Source: Hondaea fermentalgiana (lineage: Eukaryota > Sar > Bigyra > Thraustochytrida > Thraustochytriidae). Taken from it: a stretch of DNA of 37,860 nt. The DNA is taken from the NCBI GenBank assembly GCA_014084085.1, contig NPFB01000155.1:802-38661 (forward strand), written 5' to 3'. Shown one piece after another: positions 27,762 to 36,856 of the stretch (its first letter is position 1; each line of letters starts with the position of its first letter). The position numbers were made by a program, and so were the translations under genes. Below the pieces are notes generated by a model. That model saw only the letters and a program-made list of their open reading frames with translations. It was not told the origin of the DNA and searched no databases.

Positions 27762-28445
27762 AATTCTGCACGGTTGGAACGTTTTCGTTTTTCCGTGCTT
27801 GCGTTTGCCGCGAGATGACGATGATGATGGCGGTGACGACGGCGCCGAGCGCCGGTCTCTGTCGGCCTCGCGCCGTGCGCCCGGGGCGAGGCGGGCGGCA
27901 GGGCCGGCGGCACGGCAGGCGGCAGCCCGCGCGGGGAAACGGCGAGGAGCGCGGCCGGCTGCAGCGGCGCGGCGCGGCGGGAGGGAGGCACGGAGCGAGG
28001 GCAAGGGAGCGGCGCTCTCGAGGCCGCGTTCTCTTCGTTCCAAGGCGCGTTCCAAGGGCCTGGCTGTCCCTCACGAACGTCACCGCCCACGCGGCGCTGG
28101 CCTCTGCCGCGGTGGTTAGGTCGCGCGCGACCCCCCGAACTTTGTTTGTTTTTTCTTCTTTGCCGGAGAGACTGCGACCGCTGTGACGGCCGACCGGCCG
28201 GCGAGGCGACCCGTCTATCAGACGCTGCGCGCATTGTCCTCGCCGTGCGCGCGCGCGAAGGCAGCTGCAGCAGCAGGGTGGACTCGCCGCCAAGGTCGGG
28301 CGGGTGCCGAAGCGTGCATGCATGAGGATGGAGGGACGTAGGGACAATCCTGGCGGCCGGCGTGCGGAGGAGCGAGTGCACTGTGCGCTGGTCAGCAACG
28401 GTACAGCGATCGAAAATTGATCATCATTGTTTGGCGACACGGCAC

Positions 28446-28472
28446 GGCCAGGCCAGGCCAGGCCAGGCCAGG
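28446..28472. repeat. (GGCCA)5 pentanucleotide repeat
   Basis: Five perfect GGCCA units. Confidence 0.9.
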
Positions 28473-28669
28473 ATGTGTTTGATTGATCGTGCACGTGCAT
28501 CGGACTGCGGCAGCCAGCCGCAGCTGCAAACAGATGCAGGTGAGAGTGGCCAACACAGCCTCCCAGTTGCGAGTGGCCAGCGACGAAGCAAGAGCAATAA
28601 AATGACGGTCGATTCACGGGATGGGCGGACAAACGCGCGCACGCACGCACGCAAGCACGCACGAAATTT

Positions 28670-28694
<25 letters not shown>
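28670..28694. repeat. (GGCT)6 tetranucleotide repeat
   Basis: Six GGCT units, preceded at about 28638-28662 by CACG/CACGCAAG units. Confidence 0.9.
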
Positions 28695-28701
<7 letters not shown>

Positions 28702-29960
28702 AAGACGCGGATGATTGCTGCAAGCCTGCTTGCTTGTACTTTCCTCAGCTGCCGGCTATGGTGAGGCGAGAGGAAGCATCTTCAAGCCAGCTGCAGCGCA
28801 GCAGGGAGCTTTTGCCAAAAAAAAAAGAAGCGAAACCTCCGTCCTGAGACTCGAGAAGAAGAGCGCTGCAAGTCTAATAAAAGTGGTAGTGTGGCCATGA
28901 TGGGTGGCGACACTGCAAGAAAAGATCATAACGGCTCGGCCACGGCCGGCCTCTGCCTGCTGCAGCTGCTCGCACGCACCCAACTGTGATTCACGTAAAA
29001 AAACGGCCATCCACCGGACTAATAATTGCTCGCAGCAGCAGCAACAGCTGCAGCAGCAGCATCCAAAAAGCAAGCGGAGGAAGCAAAGCCAAGCAAGCGA
29101 AGCGAGCGGTAACGACCATTTATGGCGAAGCGATGAAGAAGCGAGCGGTGCGGAATACGGCCAGAAACATCGACCCAGGTAATTATTAGCTTGCAATCAA
29201 CCCACCTGCCAGCGACAGAAGAAAAACAGCCGAAAGAAAAGAAAACAGTCCGTAAAAAAATATTGTCCCCCCAGCCTGCGCTCACGGCGCCAGTGTAGCG
29301 CGTCCCATAATGCGTTGCGCAGACCGCGGCGCGGCGGTGGTGACGTCGCTGCGAGACTGACGTTTGTTTGCCGGAACAGGGCGAAGAAAGAAAGGAAGGG
29401 AAGGAGGCGGAAGGAAAATCTCGCGTTGCTACTCGAGGCTACCGAGGCTACGGCGAGGCAAGGTATAGGCAAGGCAAGCCAGCATTCTGCATGTTGGCGC
29501 TGGTGTGGATGTCGGTGGGACGCTCCGAGCCCTTGGTTTCTTCTTCTTTTCGAAGGTTGCTTTTGGAGAAGACGTCGGGTTCTCTGTACTGTCAGAGAAA
29601 CCATTCAATGTATAATAAGCCATTGGATAGAGATGTATACGGGGTGGTCATGATCGTCATGATGGACTGGTGCATCCATCTGCTGATGATGAAGACGAGG
29701 ATGAAGGTCGAGGCCGAGGAGGTAAAAAACTCGCGCGCATGATGAGCCGCGCTCCGAACTGGCTGGTGCCGCTCTCTGAAGCTTGAAGCGGATGTCTGCA
29801 CGGACATGAATGGCCAGGGATGGGGGAGGGCCACGTACGGGGCCCGGAAGGGCTGACGACAGTCCACCCCGGCCGACGGTTCGGAACGCTGCAGAACGCC
29901 TGCGCAGTGGCCAGCCGCCCTTGAAAGTATAAAGTCCCCAACCGTGCACGCCTGGATGTA

Positions 29961-29984
29961 TGAATGGATGGATGGATGGATGGA
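29961..29984. repeat. (ATGG)n tetranucleotide repeat
   Basis: Five ATGG units, followed by GATA units. Confidence 0.88.
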
Positions 29985-30671
29985 CAGATAGATAAATTAT
30001 CACCAACCAATCAAACAAACTCTCGCAATGGCGGTATAGGTAGGTATAGGCAGGTATATAGTAACTTTCCGTCTAGGTCATTGGGATGATGGCACGTTCT
30101 TGGACCTGTCCGCTGCCAGAATCTTGGCAGCTAGGCATAATAAAGACTTGTCCTCACCTCAGCTCATCGCATCGCTTCGCTTCGCATCGTTGCGGCATTT
30201 CTTGGCGATGGACGCGGTCCTCCGAAAACTTTTCTGCAGCCGCAGCTGCAACGCACGTTGCAGCTGTCCTAATTCGGTTTTTCTCTTATTCACCACGACC
30301 GGGACAGGCTGGTTGCTGTGCTGCACTGGTCCGTCAAACTTCATCTTCCACAGCGCCCGGGTCGGCGGCAACGTCACAGCGGAGGGACCGGAGCGCGTCC
30401 AGAGCTTCTGCAACTTTGAGAACACCTCCTCAAATTTGCGTTGCGCGCGTTCTTTTCCAACGCGCGTTCCTCGGCGCGCGTTCCTCAAGCACGCCGCGGG
30501 AATATTCCGATAGTTTTACCGACACTGAACCAGCCCGCTCAATTAACGTCACTGAGAAGGTTTCTCCACCAATGAAAAGATTTCATGTGTCACGGAGCAT
30601 TGATTTATGCCGTAACGGTCGGACGTGTGTGCTTCATTACCGTAGTGGTACGTCTCACGGCTAAATACAAC

Positions 30672-30679
30672 TATAAAAG
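30672..30679 (+). promoter_or_regulatory. TATA box (TATAAAAG), probable cyclophilin promoter
   Basis: A perfect TATAAAAG stands in locally AT-rich DNA 219 bases before a consensus splice donor at 30891. It would place the transcription start near 30700-30710 and give a first, non-coding exon of about 185 bases for the cyclophilin gene. Confidence 0.55.
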
Positions 30680-30890
30680 ATAAAAATCCACAGCCATGTA
30701 ACATATACACTAGCATTGGAATGGATCATGTGGGGGAGAGGCGAGTCTGAGATTAGCTGCAGTGGCAAAGGAGACCGCAGTAACGTAGAAGAGCGCAGTG
30801 GTGGTGAATCCTGGCCTGGGAACTTTTTCTCCGAAGGCGCTCAGCCTCTCGAAACCATCAAAACTAGAATCCACCAATCGCACGCAACAG

Positions 30891-31268
30891 GTACGTCCCA
30901 TCCGCGTCGCAGACGAGGCCGTCGTCGCCGCTGCGAAGGTTCTTCATCGCTGCCACCGACCACGCATGCAGACGTCTCGTCACCGCTCCCTCGGAATGGT
31001 CTCGCGCTCCGTCTTCTGGACGTTGCGAAACGTTGCGGGGGGACCCTTGGGTCGTCTTCGTTGCCCAAAGATACGAACGAGCCAGTCTGGCACAAGGGGA
31101 TGCCTGCCTGGCCGCTTTTGCAGTAGCGGCGAAGCCTAGGCTGCAGCTCGTGCGGCAAGCTTGGGACGGGCAGCATGGACTCGCCTTACGTGGCTTCTTG
31201 ACCCTCTTGAGACTTTGAAACGCGGAATTGATTTTGACTAACGGCGCGCCAAACATGACCTGTGACAG
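30891..31268 (+). other. Probable 5'UTR intron of the cyclophilin gene (378 bases)
   Basis: The donor is CAG|GTACGT at 30891. A GACTAAC branch sequence (A at 31241) lies 27 bases before the acceptor TGACAG (31263-31268). The second exon has an in-frame TAA at 31277-31279 before the ATG, so the intron is in the untranslated leader and does not extend the protein. Confidence 0.6.
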
Positions 31269-31300
31269 AAATCTACTAAAGACCTACTCCAACAAGCAAA

Positions 31301-31828
31301 ATGTCGAACCCCACGGTTTTCTTTGACATCAAGATCGGCGGCGCCGACGCCGGCCGTCTTGAGTTCGAGCTCTACGCCGACACCGTGCCCAAGACCGCTG
31401 AGAACTTCCGCGCTCTCTGCACCGGCGAGAAGGGCACCGGCAAGTCCGGCAAGCCCCTTCACTACAAGGGCTCCAAGTTCCACCGCATCATCAAAGAGTT
31501 CATGTGCCAGGGTGGCGACTTTACCCGCGGCAACGGCACCGGCGGTGAGTCCATCTACGGCGAGAAGTTCGCCGATGAGTCCTTCGCTGGCAAGGCCGGT
31601 AAGCACACCGGCTTCGGTTGCCTCTCCATGGCCAACGCTGGCCCCAACACCAACGGCTCGCAGTTCTTCATCTGCACCGCCGATACCCCTTGGCTCGACG
31701 GCAAGCACGTTGTCTTCGGCAAGCTCCTCAAGGGCGACGATGTCCTCAAGTCCATGGAGGCTGTCGGCAGCGGCAGCGGCGCCACCTCCAAGGATGTCGA
31801 AATTGCCGACTGCGGCCAGATCGCCTAA
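31301..31828 (+). CDS. Cyclophilin A-type peptidyl-prolyl cis-trans isomerase
   Basis: This 175-residue cytosolic protein starts at ATG 31301 (agcaaaATGt); an upstream in-frame TAA fixes the start. The single cyclophilin domain is complete: [23 protein letters not shown] carries the catalytic Arg and Phe (residues 60-82 region, split here by position), followed by [15 protein letters not shown] and the cyclosporin-binding Trp in [12 protein letters not shown]. The loop with KSGKPLH is the seven-residue divergent loop seen in plant and many protist cyclophilins and absent from human CypA. The protein speeds proline isomerisation during folding and binds cyclosporin A. Codon use is strongly biased to C-ending codons, like importin alpha, suggesting high expression. 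Confidence 0.97.
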   Translation: MSNPTVFFDIKIGGADAGRLEFELYADTVPKTAENFRALCTGEKGTGKSGKPLHYKGSKFHRIIKEFMCQGGDFTRGNGTGGESIYGEKFADESFAGKAGKHTGFGCLSMANAGPNTNGSQFFICTADTPWLDGKHVVFGKLLKGDDVLKSMEAVGSGSGATSKDVEIADCGQIA

Positions 31829-32161
31829 GTTGGAACCTTCGATGATGATGATGATGACTACTGTGCCCCATAGGGCATATTCAACTTCATCTCTTGCGTG
31901 TTCTTGCGTTGCCTGCTAGCTAGCTCAATGCGATAGCGCTTGACTCCAATGTCAAAGATAACGCGGACGCTCACGTTACGTAACTCGTTCAGTTTTTTTC
32001 CTTCTCTTTTTTATCATCTCTTTTCTCTGATTCTTTGTATATTGCAATTGCATCGCCTGTCTGCCGTGCAAGAAGAAAGGTTTTGTTATTGCACACACGT
32101 AATCGCTTGCTTTCTGTCATGAACAAAACATGCATTTCTCTTTCGACTCTCGCGCGAATCC
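31829..32161. other. Convergent 3' intergenic region (cyclophilin / HDAC)
   Basis: This 333-base spacer holds the ends of two convergent genes. It has a GAT repeat just after the cyclophilin stop (31840-31857), a GCTAGCTAGC palindrome at 31915-31924 and T-rich DNA at 31990-32040. No gene is visible. Confidence 0.5.
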
Positions 32162-33361
32162 TCATCGCAGACGCCACGAGGGTCCATACATCTCGAAAAA
32201 CTCGTGCTCCGGTACATCCTCGGGTAAACTCGATTGAGCATTCGCTAGCTCTGCCACGACGCGCGTCCACGTTTTCGCAGCTGCTGCAAAATCGTAACCC
32301 CCCGCTCCCGTCACGAGCAGTGGTACACGCGTTGGACCATCGACGCAGAGCTCCCGAATTATCCTCGTACAAGCAACGATATCCTCCGCCTCAAGACTCA
32401 ATCCTCCTCGCGGGTCTGCCTTGAGCGCATCCACACCACACACAAAAACGACCGCGCCGGGAGAAAAAAACGCAAAGGAATCGCGAAAGACTTTCTCAAA
32501 GGCGAAAAGAAAAGCAGCGCGATCCGACTCATGCGTAAAGGGGACGTTCACGTTATAGCCCTCGCCCTTTCCCTTTCCACGACACGAGGAATCGCCTGTC
32601 CCGGGGAAGAAACCAGGCTCTCGCTGGTGAAACGAGATAGTCAGCACCTTGTTCGAATGCAAAAAGGCGCGTTCCGTGCCATCGCCATGATGCACGTCAA
32701 TGTCAACAATCATGACACGGCCAAACCGACGCTGCAGCTCCTGAGCGGCAAGCACAATGTCATTTACAAAGCAAAACCCGGACGCCCGACTGCTCCCGGC
32801 GTGATGTCGCCCTCCACACAAATTTACCGCAATATCTGCACTTCCGGCCGCGAGTTCGGCGGCCGCGCAGAGACTTGCACCAGCGATCCACAGAGCGTGC
32901 TGCAACACGTGCGGAAACGGTGCTGCATCGTCTACCAAATTGTACGCCATGAGCTCCTCGCGAGACGCCTCCTCGAAAGCACCCAACACCTGGAGATATG
33001 CGTCCTCGTGAAGAGCACGCGCTGCCTCCAAGCTTGCAGGTTGCGGTTCGACCACCTTGACGCGATTGAGAAGTCCGCTTGCTGTAATGAGCGCCTGCAC
33101 GATCTCGTTGCGGCCCGCGTCGCAACGCCGCCGCCGCCGCTTTCTTGCCCTCACGCGTTCCGGGCTCTTGTCTGCGCTATCCTCGTCGGCGCTCTCATCC
33201 TCGTCGCTCCCGCCCCAAACATCTTCTGGGAGCGCAGTGAGTCCGCGCCCGTGCCGCACGTCGGCGATTCGGTGGTGGGCTGGGACCGCGTCGGAGGCTC
33301 GAACGAGGTTGCGGCTCGTCACGAGTGTCACGCGAGCGTCTTCTGGCTTCGGAGGGTCCAT
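32162..33361 (-). CDS. Class I (HDAC8-like) histone deacetylase
   Basis: The 399-residue protein starts at ATG 33361-33359. Catalytic residues of zinc deacetylases are all present: H186-H187 in GGRHHAG, D220 and the zinc ligands D222 and H224 in DIDVHHGDG, the third ligand D311 in CGVDAL, and Y356 in GAGGYDF. FFPGTGD and the ending PEHEFFEMYGPSW are closest to HDAC8. The Trp of the usual GGWHHA is Arg here. A charged insertion at 52-79, acidic then KRRRRR, lies between the first strand and first helix and may act as a nuclear localisation signal. It removes acetyl groups from lysines of histones or other proteins. The start is 470 bases from the divergent EF-hand gene. Confidence 0.93.
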   Translation of the reverse strand: MDPPKPEDARVTLVTSRNLVRASDAVPAHHRIADVRHGRGLTALPEDVWGGSDEDESADEDSADKSPERVRARKRRRRRCDAGRNEIVQALITASGLLNRVKVVEPQPASLEAARALHEDAYLQVLGAFEEASREELMAYNLVDDAAPFPHVLQHALWIAGASLCAAAELAAGSADIAVNLCGGRHHAGSSRASGFCFVNDIVLAAQELQRRFGRVMIVDIDVHHGDGTERAFLHSNKVLTISFHQREPGFFPGTGDSSCRGKGKGEGYNVNVPFTHESDRAAFLFAFEKVFRDSFAFFSPGAVVFVCGVDALKADPRGGLSLEAEDIVACTRIIRELCVDGPTRVPLLVTGAGGYDFAAAAKTWTRVVAELANAQSSLPEDVPEHEFFEMYGPSWRLR

Positions 33362-33697
33362 CCTATCATTGGCTTTTGGTTTGGGGCTCGCTCATCATCG
33401 TCGCGACGGTTAAGCGCAACAATAGCCAAGAAGCTCTGCCAAGTCGCTGCCAAGGACCAAGAAAGTGGCGCGCACTTCGGAAAATTCATCCACTACTGCG
33501 CACAAAGCACAGTTGTCGAACTCTTTGTCGTGGTCATGGATCTAGCAAGCTCCTCGATCAGCCGAAGTGAAAGCTAACCTTGTTTTCCTCCCTCCTTCTC
33601 TCCCTCATTTCCTTCAAAAAAAGAAAAGAAAAAAAAAGAAATTCATTCTCCAACGGTTCGTTTTTTTTCGCAAAGCAGCTTTTGGCAAAGTATCATC

Positions 33698-33731
<34 letters not shown>

Positions 33732-33831
33732 CGCAGGTTCTCGACGCTTCAGACCAATTGCAGAGAACGTCTTGGCTTGTCGACTTAGCACATTACTCGT
33801 GCGTGTTTAGAACTTGCGCGCAACCGTGAAC
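33362..33831. other. Divergent intergenic region (HDAC / EF-hand protein)
   Basis: This 470-base promoter region is shared by two divergent genes. It includes a pyrimidine-rich stretch (33583-33615), A-rich and T-rich runs around 33616-33670, and a CAGA array ending 102 bases before the EF-hand start codon. A CTAAC at 33574-33578 is followed by pyrimidines but no good donor is apparent. Confidence 0.5.
33697..33730. repeat. (CAGA)n tetranucleotide tract
   Basis: Eight perfect CAGA units lie in the presumed leader of the EF-hand gene. Confidence 0.93.
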
Positions 33832-36640
33832 ATGTGGCCACTCTCGGTTCTCCAGAGATCAACTTCGTCGTCGTCTTCCTCAGTCAGAAGACCACGGCCT
33901 GGCGCAAAATGCACGTCCGAAATGCAGCACGCACAGCAAGAAGATCATGAGTCGGCAAACGCAGCGCTGAGACCAGGTGCGCCTCGATTGAAAGGGTCTG
34001 GATTTGCAAATGTCGCGCTCAGCGTTTTGCAAGCTCATCGAGAAAAGTCGCACGGTGCTCTGCAAGGTCCGTACGTTCATTCTCCTCTCTAGTCCTTTTT
34101 GGTCACGCAATGTCTTGTACTAACATTCTTTCAATCTCCTTGACAGCTTTGCCCTTCAGGACGAACATGATATGCGTAATGAAGATCATCATGTTTTTCG
34201 CAAGCTTGGGGACCCGGCTCATTGGGACATCAAGGTCTATTGGGAAGGCGCTCAGTCGCCCTTTGCAAGTCTTAAATGTCTTACAATGAACCCAAAAGTC
34301 AGCCAGCTGCGCTCGACCCTTATATCGACAGGCAAGATTCCATCTGAAACCGAAGTGACCTTTCTTGTTCCCGGCAGCGGGCCCTTGAATCCCCTTCAGG
34401 AGTCCCTCTGCGGTATCGGTGTTTTCGGAAGCGCGAGGCCACTTCAAATCAATATGCGATTGCAAGGAAACCACGCTTCTAGATACGCACAGAATGCCGA
34501 GACACAAGCTCTATTATCTAACGTCAAAGGGGAAGGAACGTCTCTGGAAGAAGTGTCAAGTATCCTTGCCAAGCTCGTGGCGCAGTGCGGACGCAAAGTA
34601 TTAACAGTCCTTCTTGCGCGCGTCGAAAAGGAGGCAAGCGGCGAGATTACCTTTGCAGAGCTTAAGGCGGTTATTGAGGGTGCACTTGAGCGACTTCAAG
34701 GCCCGACAACTTCCATGCTTCGAGAAGACGTTGTGCGCGCCTTTGGACGTCTGGGTGCTGATCAAAATGAAAGAATCTCTTATGCTCAGCTCGTTCAATG
34801 TTTACCCAAGCATTTGCAAACCAAGAGTGAACGAATTTCATCTGCATGTCAAGAAGCTGAACAAGACCTCGCACATCTCTGCGATAAGCTCGCCGATTTA
34901 CACCGGGATGGCCTGCATCGAAGGATCGCAAGACACGAGCTCATCCAAGCATGCAATGCCAGCACAACTGCTCATGGTGAAGGTCCCTTCTTGCATCCCG
35001 GATTGGGTGTGCGTGGCGAGGTGGAGGGAAACGGCGCCCTAGTTACTTTTGTAGCGCGCCATGTGCCCCTTTATGCAATCCTTGGCGAAAGTGACAAGCC
35101 AAAGGCTGGAACGCTGTCGTTCGAGACGCTTGCTGCGCATCTTCGTCGATGGGAGTGCGTCGGTGCTCTCGAAAAGGCCCGTCTGCGATCAGCACTTTCG
35201 CGATTTCATGTGTCTGGCAACGCATACGACTATGTCGGCTTACTTGAGCACGCCATTCCACGTACAAAAGAGGAAAGATCAGCTCTTCTCGAAGACACAC
35301 TCTCACGTGTTCAGACTGAGCTTTTGCGCTTGTCGTTTGCGGGCGCGCGTCTCCAGCAGCTCTTTGCCAAGCTCGATCCGCGGAGCACTGGAAGTATTAA
35401 CGCCCAGGACTTTGGCGCCTTTTTACGACATGACCTGGGCATCCCACTGTCCTCGGAGCAAATCAATCAAGTCCTTTACCGCTTTGATCCCGAGTACAAG
35501 GGCAAGATTGTCTACGGAGATTTCGTGGCAATGCTGGAGCGCGGTCATGATCGATGGGCCAGCATTCCAGCTCTTACTCGAACAATATCTATTGCCTTGC
35601 ACAACGCCTTTTTTGACCAAGAAACAAGATCTGTAAACCTCGCGCGCGCATTCGAATCGCTTGACACGGATGGAGACGGCATAGTCTCGGCAAGCGATTT
35701 GCAAAGGTCGCTGCTCAGATTCGAGCCCTCTGTGGAGACAAACGTTCCCAGTTTGCACAGGGTGATCGAGTGTCTGCAAGGAGGGAGTGGGGGAATGCCA
35801 GCTGCAGGAGCACCAGCACCAAGCTCGCGCACCGCTGGTTTGGGCGTGACGGGCCTCACGAAGCTTTTGCAGTCTGCGCCGCAGCGATCAATCGACCAAC
35901 TTCGCGAGATTTTGCGAAGTGCAATTCTGGCCACGTGGCGCAAGGGCACGCATAACCTGCGCGAGATTTTCGTGCTCCTCGCCGAACCCGCAGCGTCCAC
36001 CCCTTCGGTGCCCGAGAGCGAAGCGGATAGGGTCATGACTGCGGATTCTTTGCGTCAAGGCGCCAAAGCTGGCTTGGATCTACAACTGCGGCGCGACGAG
36101 GCCTTTCGCATGATTTACGAGGGCGTCGCCAAGCCTCACGATTACACGGCCTTTATTGACTTTGTTTTTCCTGCTGCAGCGCCGACGCTGCACGACGTGG
36201 CGGCGCGGATCCAGCGTGCGCTCAAGCGCAAAAGTCTGGCAGGAATTGCCATTCGACGCTTCTTTGAGATCTTCGACCCGAGCGGTTCTGGGGCTATATC
36301 CGAGCCTGATTTCGAGCGCGGGGTCATGCGTCTTGGGCTTGGGCTCTCTCGCGCAGACGTATCCAAGTTGCTTGCTTCGGGCCTGATCCGGCAGGATCTG
36401 CACTCGCGCCGTATTTCTTACGACGAGTTCGTTCGCTTCGCGCTTCAGTCGGCGTCGTCGCAAGTCCGCGACGCCCCGTCGCAAGGGGTTCTTCCGCCTC
36501 ATGTCGAGTCGCAGTCGGCCATGTCCAAGCAAAGTCTCGTACCGTTGCCAACTGCAACGACGGCGGTTCACAACACGATCGACCCTGCAACGACTTCGGC
36601 CCAGGTGAAGAGGTATTACCTCGCCTCGCGGCCTTTCTGA
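33832..36640 (+). CDS. Large EF-hand protein, two exons
   Basis: The spliced product has 910 residues: exon 1 is 33832-34070 (ATG with A at -3) and exon 2 is 34147-36640; 239 plus 2494 bases make 911 codons. Exon 1 gives a Ser/Arg/Ala-rich N-terminus. A globular stretch (about 105-190) containing WDIKVYWEG and VTFLVPGSGPLNPL resembles no domain I can name. The remainder is a series of EF-hand-type helix-loop-helix pairs, most with degenerate loops. Better loops are DPRSTGSINAQDF (490-502), DTDGDGIVSASDL (586-598, canonical calcium ligands) and DPSGSGAISEPDF (790-802). The layout recalls EFCAB6-like multi-EF-hand proteins of cilia and cytoskeleton; this is a loose comparison. If exon 1 were wrong, translation could begin at ATG 34172, giving 822 residues. 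Confidence 0.78.
34071..34146 (+). other. Spliceosomal intron in the EF-hand gene (76 bases)
   Basis: The donor is CC|GTACGT (34071), TACTAAC with branch A at 34123, a pyrimidine-rich stretch, and the acceptor TTGACAG (34146), 23 bases past the branch. Joining splits a Pro codon (CC|C) and keeps both frames open. A second GT at 34067 would break the frame. Confidence 0.72.
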
Positions 36641-36670
36641 CGACATGGTCACGAACGTCGCCACGCTGTT

Positions 36671-36684
36671 AAAAATAATAAATG
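36671..36684 (+). terminator. Possible poly(A) signal of the EF-hand gene
   Basis: An AATAATAAA sequence lies 34 bases after the EF-hand stop codon in an AT-rich patch. A role in 3'-end formation is inferred from position only. Confidence 0.4.
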
Positions 36685-36856
36685 CTAACAAATAACGCAG
36701 CCGTTGGCTCTGTCCTCTTCCTCGTCCTTGTCCTCGTTCCCGTCGCCATTGCTCTCTTGCCGTAGGTGGGCCAACCACCCTCCTTTCCGCCCAACCTCAC
36801 CCCTGCAAGCTGCTCTCTGGCGGTCGCCACTTAACCGACGTTCCGGTCCCGCCGCC

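Larger units (their letters stand above)
26939..30671. other. Gene-poor, repeat-rich region
   Basis: In this 3.7 kb stretch I find no supported gene. The left part contains the PAPS reductase promoter and holds GAGC, GTTT/GGTT and polypyrimidine tracts. The middle (27440-28130) is very GC-rich and leaves opposed open frames of 333 and 378 codons that translate only low-complexity Arg/Ala/Pro or Lys/Glu sequence. The right part (28300-30670) has CCAGG, GGCT, CACG and ATGG repeats and several AATAAA-like sites (28598, 28875, 30137). An intron-rich or non-coding gene could be hidden here. Confidence 0.45.

Noticed and set aside
27118..28381. Opposed open frames of 333 (+) and 378 (-) codons in the gene-poor region
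   Set aside because: Both translate repeats and GC-rich DNA into low-complexity sequence (poly-Ser/Phe and Arg/Ala on plus; Lys/Glu/Arg and Asn/Gln on minus). No conserved pattern favours either strand.
30716..31256. Short opposed frames of 110-136 codons upstream of cyclophilin
   Set aside because: No family, several mutually overlapping frames, and a leader exon plus intron explains the region better.
34067..34070. Alternative donor AAG|GTCCGT for the EF-hand intron
   Set aside because: It would shift exon 2 out of the long frame; the GTACGT donor four bases later keeps it.
36681..36697. GCTAAC followed by AG after the EF-hand stop, resembling an intron acceptor
   Set aside because: Branch to AG is only about 11 bases, shorter than the 23-29 seen in the better introns, and no partner donor or downstream exon is evident.
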